Assembly: GCA_026874595.1 (NCBI GenBank)
Contig: CM049311.1
Coordinates: 49,729,676 to 49,793,675 of the forward strand
From: Sipunculus nudus
Lineage: Eukaryota > Annelida > Sipuncula > Golfingiida > Sipunculidae
DNA: 64,000 nt
Direction of reading: 5' to 3'
This document shows, in pieces, positions 1 to 12,789 of the stretch. A program made the translations under genes and the position numbers. Each line of letters starts with the position of its first letter. Within the stretch, counting starts at the first letter, position 1. Under the pieces are notes generated by a model. It had not been told where the DNA came from. It searched no databases and saw only the letters and a list, made by a program, of their open reading frames with translations.

Positions 1-275
1 CGCGTCAATTTTAACCCCTCCTCCCCCCCCCCCCCCCCCCACAAAAAAAATCTTTATTTTTATTCTCATAATACAATTGTGAAAAGATTTCCTTTGTTTT
101 GTAGTGCTTCTAACTGTGTAGGTCAAAACTAATATTCTGTAATTTTATGATTTTCCCTGATCATATGACATTTTTATCGAAACATACAAAAAAGGTAAAA
201 AATAAAATATCGCCGCCCGCACTGATTTCTGAAAAAAGTGCCCGAGAACCATACCTTTTTTTTGGCCTTATATCT
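1..275 (-). mobile_element. MITE, second copy of the 59,826-60,157 element, cut by window edge
   Basis: Reverse-complement match to the element at 59,826-60,157. Shared blocks are the TIR-side stretch gagaaccatacctttt and ggcctta, the internal atcgaaacatacaaaaaa, and the tcaattttaacccc edge at the left of the window. About 25 bp of the second terminus would lie outside the window. The interior also carries a poly-C run (about 24-40). Confidence 0.6.
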
Positions 276-1598
276 ATGATATTGATATATATGTCTATCC
301 AGTTAATGACACGGATTGAATCATTTTTCATTTAAAATTCTTTCCCCTTGGTTAAAGTTAAAATACAAGAAAAAATCTTAAATGTTTGGCAACAAAGAAG
401 CATGATAGATGAAAAAAATGCTTTTGTGATGATAACATGCTCCATAATATAAAGCCCTTAATTGCGGCTTGTTTCCACTTAATTCATGTTAAAATTAATG
501 CAGCTGTAAAACCTTTGTCAGTAATTTTAAAATAAAATGATGAATTTAACAAGCATTTCATCATAAGATGACCTCTAGATAGGATGTTTTAAAAAGGTTT
601 AAAAAGATATACAGTATATTTCATTGGATCAAATATTAATTTAAATCAATTATATCGGATTTTAAATTATGGTGGTTTAGCGAGTGAGGCTGTTTTAGGT
701 AAGGGATTGACCTGAATGCAAGGTGGGTGACGGTTTAACCTGGTTAATATCCTTTATTTCATGTATGGTTATCAAGCATATAGACATATTGATATATCCG
801 TCCATGTAAAACATTGATGGCTTCCTGCCATCACTCGACGATTGTAGACATCACCTTTTAATCATAGATTTATCTTGGCTTTTAACATATACTTTAAACA
901 TATAAAATTTTATCATTATGAATGGATGAGGGAGATTGCGAATATAAGGAAACGGGCAATCCATGCCTTCAGGAGTTGGTGACTTTTTTTCAGAATGGAC
1001 GGGGGGACACCTCCTCTCAAATAAGCTTTTGCCCCCCCCCTAAATTTTTGTGAGGGAAAAAACTGTCTGCACCAAGCAGAAGAATTATAGTTTTTCATAT
1101 GTTCTCTACTATTTTCTCTATATGTAACCCATACTGACAACATTTTTAATAAAGGAATGTCTCGGCTGCGTCAGAGAATAGTAACGGTCTAAAAGCCTCT
1201 GGTTTAGCATTGCACTGCAGTAATGTAATCACTCCAGTAATGTAAATGTCGCTGTTTTTGAGAAAAACATGTTTAAGTATATATCATATCTGAATCCTTG
1301 GTTTTGTCATTTTGTAAAAACATAATTCGAATGAGAATAATCCCTGTATTATATGAGGGACGATTTAGGGAAAGGAGGGTCCGGCCCAGGAGGATTAATG
1401 ATGAAACTTAAATAAAGGTCTCCAGTTTCGGAAGGCGGGGGGGGGGGGGGATTGGTCCGAAACCATTACAAAAGAGTTGAAAAGGGGGTGAGGGTTCCAG
1501 ACCCCTTGCCTCCCCCTCCCGGATCCGCTTCTGATCCGCAACCCCACACACACATACACGCACATTTCCTTAGCAGTCAAGCAATTTGTTATTCATAC
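276..1598. other. No gene seen; intron or 3' side of SLC22-like gene
   Basis: AT-rich sequence without a supported exon. Two G/C-run-bearing repeat fragments occur near 990-1,050 and 1,430-1,530; the latter contains a GGATCCG motif like the termini of the hAT-type MITEs elsewhere in the window. Confidence 0.5.
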
Positions 1599-1786
1599 CA
1601 GCTGTACAAAATATGGCGCTGATATTGATCCGATTCTAGAAACAAAAGAACACATCCCACTTCCCAGGTTACGGATTTCGGTAGGGAAGAGTTCCATGGT
1701 GTACACCGTCATGATCATGAAGGCGACACTGAGGGACAGTCTGCTGACCATGGTTAACGCTGTACCAAGGTAGCCCAGTGACGAGT
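1599..1786 (-). CDS. SLC22-like exon 8 (TM10-TM11), last exon in window
   Basis: Acceptor cattacag, donor CTG before gtatga. Encodes [17 protein letters not shown] and [16 protein letters not shown] through APYFVQL. It ends in phase 0. I found no convincing further exon between 1 and 1,598. Confidence 0.88.
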
Positions 1787-3686
1787 CTGTAATGATACGT
1801 CACACATAAGTAAACCAATCAGAAGCCATGTAACATGCATCAGACCAATAGCGTTTCTCGTTATATATGCTTGACTTGTCGCTCTAAAAAAACTGTCATT
1901 AAATATCAAGCTTTCGGTTCAATATCCTAAACAAATGGATACAAGCTATAATAAAAGCTTATTATTAAAGTTTGGATCATAATAAAAATTCAAGTAACCC
2001 CTTTTTCTTTCTTTTTTTTTTGCTTGTCCATACGATATTTCCCTACAGCCCAAACGTTACCCACTCATTCCTTGTCCAATGGTACCCCCTCCGATAGATT
2101 TCATTGGAATTCATCGTGGGCTAATAGAGAAATAATTGTTTGGACATTGGCCACGGATTCGCTGATTAAAGTTTTTGTCAGATCTAATAGAAATAATTCT
2201 CGCGTATTTTTCCGGAAGTATAAACTCAGTGTTCACTTCCCTAGGGCGCATGGCCATGACGTTTTGGTAAACTTTTTAATCAAAGTCTATGCAGTACCAG
2301 CTCCGTGCATGGTAAACAAGTATCTATAAAGACATGTCAACTCCCATATTCCGACACTGTAAATATTTATTAACAGAATCCATGATAACCCTGCCTTGGC
2401 TTAAGTATTAACGTTTCCTATTAAAATGCGTAAAATGAAACGTGATTCCATGTACCCATAAACGTAACTAGTGCCAGGTTTAATCACAATGAAATAGTCG
2501 ACCAGAGAGCTGTAATTTAGTTTATATAATTTGCCGCGAGGTGGCACTACCTGTTCTAAGCGTTGTGGCACGGTTTGATGGCTCTCTCAGTGGGCGGATT
2601 AAGGTATTAACTATTGCATCTACTTTGCCATTCAAAATTCATCTACAGTTATAGCCAACATTAATTCACAGGGGCGTAGCCAGGATGGAGGGAGGGGAGG
2701 GGGCCATGATCAGTGGCGGATCCCGAATTTCGAAAACGGGGGGGGGGGGGGGGGGGGGGCACTTTTATGCATGCATGGGTACTATGAAAAACTGTTATAT
2801 ATATACGTGTATATATATATATATATATATATGTATATTTATATATTATTATTATTATTATTATACGTTATATATTTTAGTGTATGAAATTATATATATA
2901 TATATATTGTTTTCAATTATAAACCATGGTTTATTAAGGTTAGTTTCACGTACATTGGGAGGGTATGGGAGGGGGTATCCCCCTCAGATTTTTGGACATT
3001 TTTTGAATATGCAATGTAATGAGGACATTTTGAGGCAATTTCTTTAAAAAAAATGAAGATTTCCTGTTCCCGAAAAAAAATGTTCCCTCATGTCTTTTCG
3101 TAAGTAATCAATCTGTAGAGAGGTTCAATATTAATGTTTATATTTCTTCAAAATTAGGATATAAAATTTCAATTGTTTTCAACATGGTAAAGTCCATGGT
3201 GCAAAGGCGCATTTTCGTTTATAACTTGTAAAATATCATCTTTTTAATGTAATGCTCGGAGTGAAATAACTGATATGTTGATGTCTTATGTTAAACTTTG
3301 TTAAACTAAATTTTACCGGGATCCGTGGTCTCGACAGCTCACAAGACTACTATAGAAGCACAGATCGCGGGTAAGGTATCAACAGAGGATCGAGCCATGA
3401 GATTGTCCACGGTCAACCCCAAGTAGGGCCTGGTGCTCTGCAGCTGTTCTGCAGCTGTTCAAAAATATCCTCATCCTCAACTTATGGATTTTTAGAGTAA
3501 TAAACTGCAGATAACTTAAATAAAATCTAATTGATAATTAATAAAAAGAAATATGAAAAACAAAGATTAACCATGAAAATTGGGAAATTAGATAAAATGA
3601 GAGATATTGCAGCTCAACGGGGGCCACGCGCCGAAGGCGCCCTCTCTTGAACCGCTTCTGATAGCAAAGGCAATTTAATGCATAGG

Positions 3687-3722
<36 letters not shown>

Positions 3723-3734
3723 TGTGTGTGTGTG

Positions 3735-3792
<58 letters not shown>

Positions 3793-4448
3793 TATTAGAT
3801 TAAGTGAAATTCAGAAAGGCGGCGAGTACTTGATGCAGCTGGGGGGGGGGGGGGGAGGGGGCCATGGCCCCCTGCGGCCCCCCCCTCTGGCTACGCCCCT
3901 GATTCATAATACATGTATAAAATTGATTCATCCATGAATGGATAGAAAATGTAGTCAATGCAAAAATGAGTATATTTTTTTTCTGGTCGAGCTTTACCCG
4001 GTTGTATGGGCGTGGTTGCCAGTAACAACAAGCCAGCTCCTGCAATATAAACGCCGTGGGCCCAGCGTCGCCCCACCCACTTCATCGTGACAGGGGACAG
4101 CAGGTAGCACGGAAGTTCGATGACGACACCAAGAAAAGCATTGAGGAATTCATTCCCGGCAAGAGCAGCTGTGTTAAAGGCCAAGACAAAATACCCCAGT
4201 GTGCCAACGGTCCTGTTGGAAAGGAGGGTAAAAAAGTTTCCCTAATGAGACTAGCGCCATACGACAATAATTATGACGATCATAGTCTATGGATTGTGAT
4301 CAGGTATATTTGTATAATTTGTATAATATTTGTGTAATCTTGGTCAAGTCTCCGTTATCACATTTAGAAACGAATGTCTCCTGTAGGCCTACGTTTACGA
4401 TTATATAAGAGTCATACGTTTATTGTGGTTTTGTTCTATAATCATTTA

Positions 4449-4492
<44 letters not shown>

Positions 4493-5190
4493 GTAATAAT
4501 TATGAAATTTAAGATTTTGTTGTTATTGAATTAATTTTATCAAATTAAAGCATAGCATTACCAAATAAAGCTTAAAATCATCGTCCGTCGTCGAATGTTG
4601 GGCGTCCTTACCAAATCCAGCCAGTTTGTGGACTGTCTGGATTGCTGAAAATGGAAATTTAATTTATTCTTTTAACTTGATTGATAATGAAGTCACTTAA
4701 TTTGAATGTCCCCTTTTGGGCACACATGTTTGATCATTCATTCTGCATAAAATAAAGTTATTTACAGAAACTTTGAACACCGAGAACATAATGGCGAATT
4801 GAGTTTAAATTTAAAGGTTTAAATAGATGTAGGATAACTTTAGCCTAATGTTTTAGTAACGGAGGTTGTGTCTATGGGAGGTGCTTTGTCCTGGGCGTAT
4901 GTTGTTATTCAAATTCTCAGATGGACCTACCCTCACAAAAACTTCCTCTGATTTTGGAAATTCGACTTTGTTCATACAGGCGATTTTCCTTGTCAATCGA
5001 TCCGCTTCATCAACACGACCTTTGACGTACAGCCATCGGGGCGACTCATCAAGAACACTTTCGACAGGATATAGGTAAAATTAATTAGGAGTAAAAGTAT
5101 GGATTGACGTTGTTTACATTCATGTAATACTATATCTATAATAAGTATATATCAATATATATATATATATATAAATATGTATATATATAC

Positions 5191-5221
<31 letters not shown>

Positions 5222-5236
5222 CATGTGTATATACAA

Positions 5237-5286
<50 letters not shown>

Positions 5287-6683
5287 ATATACAGTGATAA
5301 CCCTCTGGAGCGGACAGTCACGGGACCGGACGATTTGTCGGTTATAGCGGGGTGTCCACCCAGAGGGGGTTGGGCCCAGGAGTTCCGGTTAGGCCAAGTA
5401 TGGGACTAAAACAAACATGAAAGCCGGTATTTATTATCTAATGTTTGATCAGACATATATGTTATATATGTGAATAAAATATATATTGTAACCGGGCGTT
5501 GTGTTTTATTTTTATCTTAAAATGAAGCTTTTATTATTAAATGGAACATTATCGGCATTAATTGTGAAGAAATATATTCTAACATTGATCAACATCGATT
5601 GGACTTACTCGTAGGCTGCTTCTCAACGTATTTCTGCACAAGGTCCGTTAAATTTCTTAATTACTCACTCTTTCCGTGATATTAAAAGAATCGGTTATGG
5701 AATAAATTAATTTCTGACAACTCTTTCAAATTCTGTTAAAATCCTACGCGATCGTATATGATTGGTAGGTGGGACTGATTTCCATGTTGCAAATGTTACA
5801 CGATCGGGGATTGGCTCCCGGCCCAGGCGAGAGGTAATGACCCGTAACAGTGATCGTCCGGGTGTGTTACTGCGAGTTAATCATTTTGAGCCATGATCGA
5901 ACGCATAAGCCATACAGGTGCATTATATACGTCTTTGATCGTCTTTGATCTAAAGCCATGGTGCCCCCCCCCCCCCCCCCAATCCACCCCCACCCCGTCC
6001 AGGCGAGAGGTCATGACCCGTGACTCTTATCGTCCGGATGTTTAACAGATACTTCATTATCCTCGCTTCTGGGCGTAGTAGTACGGCAGCCAAAGGTCAT
6101 TTTTTTTTACTAACCTTGTTTTATGGTCTTAAGTTTTTTTCTTTGTGGATTTTGTTTGCCGACATATCCGGTGTGAAAAATTATGTTGGTTGGCCCTCTG
6201 TCAGCCTTGGGCAATTTTTGCTAATTACCATAAAACAAAATGGCCGCCAAAATAATGCGAAAATGGCAAAAATGCCATAAAACTTAAGACCATAAAACAA
6301 GGTTGAGTCCAGTGGCGACCGGACTATAGGTTATATGTCCCGAATTCAGAATGAATTTGCTGCTTCACTGAAAGCTCGGCTCATTAGAAAATCCGTGAAT
6401 TCTGTGAATTTTGTGGGCAATGATATGGATAAAACGATAAACACCTTTAAATGATCCAGCTAAAAAATAAGGTAAATTGAGTAAAACTAGCTAAGGTCTT
6501 ATAGTCTTTGCGATATATAAGTAAATAATATGAACATTTAAGTGAGAAAAGGCGTACCGGAAACAGACTATATTTGCAATTTCAAAGTATTTCTGCCGAC
6601 ATCTATCGGGGCGGCCGCCGTGATGTCCGTTAGCCGGGAAGATTTTAGCCATTGGGCGGACAAAAACTGTCTGTTGTCCTGAA

Positions 6684-6743
<60 letters not shown>

Positions 6744-9700
6744 TGTGTGTAAAAATAGATTTATAAGATGTATAATACAGAAAGGACTTCTTTTGGGTAT
6801 CCATCCAAAATCCATCGATATGCATCATTTGAGCTTAACCTGACGGGCGGTGTGCCAAGCATTTCATTTTTGAAAAGACGTCCCCAACTCCGATCGTTCT
6901 TTATGATTATGGAGCCGCCACGTACGTTACTAGGCAGCACAATACCCATTTCCGTGTTGAGGGGAGACACTTACAACATATACGCCAGCATGAGGACCGA
7001 AGGAACAGCCATTGAGAACTGTAACGTAAACGTGTCTCTGATCAGGTAGGCCACGCCTGCTGTTAACATGAAGCCAAGAACCCACGGAGCCACCACAAGA
7101 GTGACTGCCAGCGTCCTCTGGCGGACGGGGACGATCTCAGACACTGAAAATTAAACAATGTATTCTCCGCTCATTCAGAATCCTTTAGACAGTGGTCCAA
7201 GTTCAAGTTATATGACCAGAGTCCGTCCTATACGTGTATATGGTAGGCCCCTATACTGTATTTAATACACATGATGTACTGTATTTAATCATGGTCATTT
7301 CCTAACACCTATATATAGTATATCATCGTTTGTAATCTGCATATATCCGACCAAAGACTAAAAACTGAGATAGTTTTATCTGTATACTGTATATCTATAT
7401 ACAGGTTTAATACATGCCTTTGCTGATATAATATTTTTACTTGCAGAATGAATGGTCTCAACACAAAAGATTATATATTGTGACGTTGTCTGAATAAATC
7501 AGCTTCACTAGATGCATTTATGAATAATTATTTGAGAGTTGGTGTACCCTTGATGACCACGTTCTAAAAAATCCCGGTTTAAAAAATAATGAAGTCACCC
7601 ATTTTTTCGAAACCCCTATCGCGACCATGCATAAGAAGCTAGGTCACTGAATATATCAACCATAGGTATTACTCAGAGAGCGTATAGTTCCTGCCCGTAC
7701 ACCTGTAAGTATCCTGTTTGTCATCACCAGGAGGGATATATGCGTTCATCAAAGTTCGTGTGTGTGTGTTTGTTCACAACACTATTCACGCAATCCTGAA
7801 CTAAATCTCATGAAATTTTCCGGACATTTAGGGAAGGGGTCAATGAAGAAATGATTAGATTTTGATGTGAATCCAGCGCATTCAGGAACGTCATTAAGGA
7901 ATATTAAAAAATGTACAGTCATTGAAGTACGAATGAACCTCGGAATATGGGCCGAATAAGTGAAGGCAAACACGGTTTCATGGGCATCGCACAAAAGGGT
8001 CCCCCACATTGCGGAGGCATGCATTCCTTAGAATGCATATTTCTATGTTGTCTGTATATTTTGTACATGTAAGCCAGCATAAACATTTAAATTATCCGAC
8101 CGATTATTTGAGTAAAAACATCATGTTTAACACCGCACTGAATCTTGACCTCAAAACGTCTTCAGGCAGTGATATTTATACCAAGTAATAATAATGAGAA
8201 TTCCATCTATAATACCGATTCGAACACCAATACACACAACCTGAGAGAGTATTAAGTATTTTGATATATACGGTACCCCTCTCCTGCTGTTACACATCTG
8301 TCTCACAATTTTTTTTCCATTTGCCCCACCATTGCATGAAGCCCGGTGGTCGTAACTGAAAGACTGCATTTACGGCCCGTCAATATCATAACTGAAGGTG
8401 TTGGCACTAAATCGTTGTCACGCAACATCTCTTTGGCTACGCCCCGAAATTTTGCACGATTGCACTAGAAGTGCTGGGGACGTGTCCTAAAAGGGGTCTT
8501 GTTCGATGTTTTCTAGTAGACCTTAAGAGATTTGACATTATTTTGGGTCTGTCGCAGGGCAATCTTACAGACACTATGTGTCCATCGGATGAACAGTCTC
8601 CATGAAAAACCCGTCCCTGACGAACCCGGCCCAAGTCGCCAAGACCTGTCCCAAAAGCAGGAAGGTAATATATGCAAATCGTCATAAAGAACTGAACTTA
8701 TTTTTTAAGCTGAACATTTTTGGTCGAAAAAAAAATGGGGAAAGGGATATTTGAATTGAGTATTGAAATGACGTAACATCAAACCATTCCGTCGATCAAA
8801 TCAAGCACCACCCAAAGGTCCACTGATATATCACAAAACATACCTATGATTCCAGCGACCATATAAAATGGCGTATTGCACATGGCCGACGTCATTCTCA
8901 GTATAATAAAAGTGAGCAGATTAGGACTGAAGCATGCTCCCAAAGTCGCAGCCACCAGAGGTAAAGCCGCTACTCGAAGACACATTTTCCGGCCAAATCT
9001 GCAGTCAAATCAGATAACGATCAATATATCACACTAAAAAAAACCAACAACAACAAAACTACTTAACAAGGGTCCACCTGTTGGTCTATATTCTTTGACC
9101 TACATATATGTTTATATTTATTTGGTCAGACTATTAAACAACGTTTGTCGCAATTATCCGTGAAAATCTACTTACACTCCTTACTGCTGTTATACACTGC
9201 AGTCGTTCATGCAAGATTCTCCGGGTAACACCACCAGGGCTCACACTGAACAAACATCTGTAATCAGACCAATTAGAGCGTGATATCGCATAATTAATGC
9301 AACTCCCAGTTTTAAATCACTCTTTTATTGGTCCGATGCTGGGCCCAGTGATAGCCCCTGGTGTCGAAACCCCGAAACACGTGCTAAACAAAGCAGCGGT
9401 TAAAACGAAGGAGATCTTGAATGACTGCAGTGTGCAGCCGCAAGTGTAATGGAAACCTTTCTTCTTTTTCTTTTTTTCCTGGGCTAAATATACATTTTAA
9501 ACATTCAGACATTTATATTAAATCCTTGCAATACGTTCTGTGTGGTCAGTTACATAATAGGCCTATATTACCTCATGAATATTTAGTCCATCATAATAAT
9601 TTTCGTTAATTAAGGAAATTTTCTTATGATGTGACCTGAACTGTCGTCATCCGAGTTTTGAGCCAATTCTGGAAAAATGGTTTCCCTAGAGCTGGAATGA

Positions 9701-11271
9701 ATCAATATTTATTTTGTCGAGCGCAAAGCATTTGAATAGAAATGTATTGATGATGATATTCCAGTCGCATGGAGAAATAAAACCAGGGAGCCGCCCTGGA
9801 CTATTTTGGCAAACATATGCAATCATCAATCAATTAATCTTTTAAGGTAGAAGTTTCCAAAAGAGGTTTTAAATGCGATATAAACCCCATAAAGTATAAA
9901 TTATATTAAACCTGCTACGGTGTTCTTTCTGGTGGTATGCATATTTTGTTTTGCTTTACATTTTCTTTAACATGATTTTGTAACCAAAAAAAATAAATAA
10001 AGGTGCACTTAAGCACCCAGTAACAGCAAGTCATTTTGGTGAACTATTATTAAATTACATGACAATATCTCAAAAGAGAGACCCCCTACTTCTTGTTGAA
10101 AGATGAAATGTTTCATTGAATCAAATTTAAAATTTAAGTTTAAAGGTAGATAGAGACATGATAGAGGGGAAAAACAACACCTTTTAGATATTGTCAGCAG
10201 TTCAATATTAGCCTCCTAAAAGAGGCTTGCTGTTACTTGGTGCTTCCAATAACGTATAAATATTATTATCATATTATTATATATACGTATAATTATTATT
10301 ATATAACATATAATATTAAAAATAAAAAAAGAATGTTAAAATGTTATATGAAAATTAATAAAATGTAAAAATATGTATACAATCAGAAAGAACTCTACCA
10401 GATTTAAAATAATGTATAATATGGTTCTAATATGAATTTAAAATAACTTTTGGATTGATTTTTAACATAGAGTTTGTCGCAAGTTCTACTACCTTATTGA
10501 GAACACGAAAAAATAAATGATAACTGATAACTATACACAGAGGACCACAATGAAGCAGAAGAAATATACCTGTCTGCAAACCAACCGAAACACGAGGATC
10601 CAAGCATAGAACCGACCATATACAGCGATGTCGTAGCTGCCCACATCCATTTGTTCTCACAAACCATGTTCCACTGTTATCAGAGTGAAAATCGCGAAAA
10701 TTTAACCCCGTGAATATGAAACGACCACGGTATTATGAATGGAACATATTAAACAACGACTATAGTGTGCTAAACTAGTAACACAAAAAAGTCATTAATA
10801 TTTCTCTTTCAATAATTTCAATGCATAAAAATATATAGAATTATGTTTTTTTTCATTTAATTTTTTTTAATATCTATCATGATAAATGTTTACCTCTGTG
10901 ATAATGGTGGACTCGTAAACGGACTGGTCATATTCCCAGCCATTTTGACAGGGTATAATTTTTGCTTCCGCCATTGGAGTGAGGAGATCTTCTGTGACAC
11001 CTGAGTAGTTCCGGTCGTACATTGTACAAGAACTGTAGGCACCGGAAGCGGTGTCATAAGGTACACTCAAGTTTAGTCTATTTCGTCTGCTCAAGTTGGC
11101 GCGAGCCAGGGCAGGGACAGCACAGTGGTGTTCTGGTGTAGCGCCCAAAAAGACGATTAGCATACCGGTCATTCCAACATTAACTGTACCCAGTGAAAGT
11201 ACCACGCAGAACAATAACTGGTATCGCCCAAAGGACCCAATCTTCACCAGTAAATCGTCAAATTCTAGCAT
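1599..11271 (-). CDS. SLC22-family organic ion transporter, 8 exons, 3' end outside window
   Basis: Multipass plasma-membrane carrier of the major facilitator superfamily, SLC22 group, which moves organic cations, anions or zwitterions such as carnitine. Eight exons join in phase: 10,894-11,271; 10,570-10,673; 8,844-8,998; 6,975-7,143; 4,931-5,057; 4,562-4,644; 3,998-4,212; 1,599-1,786, giving 473 residues. Visible hallmarks in order: N-terminal [18 protein letters not shown]; an extracellular loop with PEHHC and possible N-glycosylation sites (NLS, NYS); WNMVCENKW before TM2; the MFS motif DRFGRK; ESPRWL after TM6; [13 protein letters not shown] before TM7; GRRW; and [12 protein letters not shown] near TM11. 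Family members are about 530-580 aa, so the final TM segment and cytoplasmic tail (usually containing a PET motif) should lie left of position 1. No stop or frameshift is seen. The substrate cannot be told from sequence; OCT/OCTN-like is the closest impression. Confidence 0.9.
2669..3902. mobile_element. hAT-type MITE ends with poly-G cores inside an SLC22-like intron
   Basis: The 2,669-2,685 terminus caggggcgtagccagg has its inverted partner ctggctacgcccctg at 3,887-3,901. A second related end, cagtggcggatcc, starts at 2,710. CAGNGGCG termini are typical of hAT elements. Between them lie long G runs (about 2,740-2,758 and 3,841-3,856), (TA)n tracts (about 2,806-2,832 and 3,739-3,788) and an ATT repeat. 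Whether this is one 1.2-kb unit or several nested MITEs cannot be decided here. Confidence 0.5.
3998..4212 (-). CDS. SLC22-like exon 7 (TM7-TM10 region)
   Basis: Acceptor ccaacag, donor gtaaag. Encodes [20 protein letters not shown], then a hydrophobic run with [12 protein letters not shown] and [11 protein letters not shown], typical of SLC22 TM8-TM10. Phase 1 out. Confidence 0.88.
4451..4492. repeat. (TA)n microsatellite
   Basis: Uninterrupted TA dinucleotides in the intron between SLC22-like exons 6 and 7. Confidence 0.9.
4562..4644 (-). CDS. SLC22-like exon 6 (LDLVRTPN segment)
   Basis: An 83-nt exon between ttttcag and gtaatg. Encodes [17 protein letters not shown], a strongly conserved SLC22 stretch at the start of TM7. 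Phase 2 out builds the tryptophan shared with exon 7. Confidence 0.86.
4931..5057 (-). CDS. SLC22-like exon 5 (ESPRWL loop)
   Basis: Encodes [18 protein letters not shown] and the cytoplasmic loop after TM6. The acceptor is cgaaag and the donor AGG before gtaggt. The open frame runs on to about 4,862, so a donor further downstream is possible, but the chosen one keeps phase 0 with exon 6. Confidence 0.82.
5140..5285. repeat. (TA)n-rich microsatellite
   Basis: About 145 bp of TA repeats broken by short ATGTGTAT and ACAAAT variants, upstream (in gene sense) of SLC22-like exon 5. Confidence 0.9.
5292..5372. mobile_element. Possible Tc1/pogo-like element end with inverted arms
   Basis: Starts at a TA followed by cagtgataaccctctgg and contains the opposing arm ccagagggggtt about 60 bp later, with cggttatagcggggtgtcc between. 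CAGT plus a 'TAAC-CGG' style end adjacent to TA resembles pogo/Tigger termini. Only one end is recognised. Confidence 0.35.
6112..6304. mobile_element. MITE with about 25-bp terminal inverted repeats
   Basis: The left arm aaccttgttttatggtctta (6,112 on) is matched by its reverse complement taagaccataaaacaaggtt ending at 6,304. The element is about 193 bp with no coding capacity. It lies in the intron between SLC22-like exons 4 and 5. No target duplication is obvious. Confidence 0.75.
6686..6741. repeat. (TA)n microsatellite
   Basis: About 28 TA units just left of SLC22-like exon 4, in the intron between exons 4 and 5. Confidence 0.9.
6975..7143 (-). CDS. SLC22-like exon 4 (TM5-TM6)
   Basis: Acceptor ttttcag, donor gtaagt. 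Encodes [16 protein letters not shown], then two hydrophobic segments ending MLAYM. Phase 1 in, phase 2 out, matching both neighbours. Confidence 0.88.
7144..8843. other. SLC22-like intron 3, no further feature recognised
   Basis: Noncoding. Short open frames here show no conserved motif. The stretch 7,780-8,020 is less AT-rich but has no recognisable protein. Confidence 0.5.
8844..8998 (-). CDS. SLC22-like exon 3 (MFS motif A, TM3-TM4)
   Basis: Acceptor tgcag, donor gtatgt. Starts with FGRKMC, completing the MFS DRxGRK motif, and continues through two hydrophobic segments to MVAGII. Ends in phase 1. Confidence 0.88.
10011..10245. mobile_element. MITE with 20-bp TIRs
   Basis: aagcacccagtaacagcaag (10,011-10,030) and its reverse complement with one mismatch (10,226-10,245) bound a 235-bp noncoding element. 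Related sequence recurs at about 16,100-16,215, and the flanking stretch 10,320-10,450 recurs at 16,255-16,400, so the repeat unit is probably longer than the TIR-bounded part. Confidence 0.7.
10570..10673 (-). CDS. SLC22-like exon 2 (TM2)
   Basis: Preceded by aacag and followed by gtatat. Encodes [15 protein letters not shown] through WFAD, i.e. the end of the extracellular loop and TM2. The arginine of DRFGRK is split across the next junction (phase 2). Confidence 0.88.
10894..11271 (-). CDS. SLC22-like exon 1 (start codon, TM1, extracellular loop)
   Basis: Begins with ATG and MLEFDDLL, the usual SLC22 N-terminus, and encodes TM1 and the large cysteine-containing extracellular loop. It ends in phase 0 at ACAGAG before gtaaac. 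The 126 residues include PEHHC and two NxS/T sites. Confidence 0.9.
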
Positions 11272-12540
11272 GATAGAAAGCTGATCGTATTATAAACCCA
11301 CACGTTTGGCAGGCGGCTTCCAAATGAAACATCCCAAGATAAACAATGATGTTCTCTTTACTTTACATATATCATGACGTAGAATGAGGACAAATGTGTT
11401 TTTGAATTTTATTAAAACCAATATAGACCGGACTTTAGTTTGGCAGATCTGTTACACATACAGGCACGTGCAGGTATACGTACGTAAGTAAACAGACTAA
11501 TATCAACACGGAGAACAAAAGGACTTTTTATCTATACAACTCCGGCTGGTAATTGGTTATTGCAAGGCAGCCTAAATTACACACGGATATTCATTGGTAA
11601 CGGGTTTTCGCAAGTCCTGAATCAGGAATAGAGTAACCATTTTTTTCGAATTTTTCTTTCAAGCCCAACTTGACATAATGGACAAAGATTGAAGATTTAG
11701 ATCCTGTGGATGAAACACTGGGCACTGGTGGAGACTTATTTAAAGTGTACAGATGATGTGGTCATGGTGTTGTAAACTCAAAAATACATGCATTCTAACA
11801 GGACGGTTAGAATGAATTCGCGGTGTATTTATGTTTTGGAGTGAAATAAAGAGTTAAGGATTAAAGATGGAGGTAGGCGAAAATCTTTTGGAGGTCTGCA
11901 GCAAGACGTATAACCTTTCTTAATAGCCTTGTTGTATATCTGTATAACAATAAATACATCGGTTACTTTAACGTGTATTTGCGATGGATAGGAACCCTCC
12001 TCTAGAGTCAGAGGTAATATCCCTTAGCACTTGTTTCCGAAAGACTATTCATACTCACGGGCTGGACGAAGTCGATCCGCACCGCAGAGATTTCCTAAGT
12101 CCGACCAAGCTGTAACATTAAAATAGATCCTGTTCGGGAATTCGTTGCTGAGTAGACTAAATGTGCCATACATTTCCCCTCTTAGAGCCTAGTCAATATT
12201 TTTTTTATTTTTAGGCTATCATTACAAGTTGGTTGTGTCATACTTCAACCTTAATACGTTTATTTCACATCTTGTTCAGACCCCCCCCCCCAGGAAATAG
12301 CTTTGCTTGCCTCCATCTGTTTAACCTTTGGTATCATCTTCAGGAAATATGTCTTTCAGCTGTGTCCACCATGTTATCTGCCGGCACCTATATTTTCCAG
12401 TAGCAGCCCACGGTGTCCATCGTGTCAGAATAGGGAATCCAGTTGTGTTCTTTGCATATTAATCTTGTTGCAAATCTTCCAGTAACAACTGCAGAGTTGT
12501 CATTTATGATATTGCAATTTTTATTGTTATGTTAAGTGTG
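11272..12540. other. Upstream region of SLC22-like gene, no gene recognised
   Basis: Noncoding upstream flank that should contain the SLC22-like promoter and 5' UTR. I cannot point to a convincing core promoter. A short poly-C run lies at 12,282-12,291. Confidence 0.4.
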
Positions 12541-12789
12541 AAGCTATCCAAGTGCTACATTTGTGCAAAACTTAGCCTGATTGGTCAAATTAAACCGAAG
12601 ATATGTGGGTAAATGTGTCAAAACAGACGCAAAAATTTTGGCACCAGGTCACATGTTACCCAATATTGGTGTAAAGTTTCGGAAAAATCTGTCCAGTGGT
12701 GTCAGAGTTTTATTCCGGAAACGAAGGCGGCGGAACCCAGTCAAAAACATAGTATCCGCAAAACTTTGTTTTGGCGGATACAATTATTT
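12541..12789 (+). mobile_element. Hairpin-ended repeat family 1, 5'-truncated copy D
   Basis: Only the 3' part of the element is present, ending in the terminal hairpin at 12,752-12,781 (GTATCCGC arm, loop with CTTTGT, GCGGATAC arm) followed by AATTAT. The same 3' sequence, including aaaatctgtccagtggt, is found in the copies at 14,132, 33,235 and 47,231. Confidence 0.75.

Noticed and set aside
1-1598. Final SLC22 exon with a PET motif
   Set aside because: No splice-bounded frame with this motif was found on the minus strand.
4612-4644. 33-nt microexon ending at gtaagg in the SLC22-like gene
   Set aside because: Continuing to the gtaatg donor at 4,561 restores the conserved LDLVRTPN block and the correct phase.
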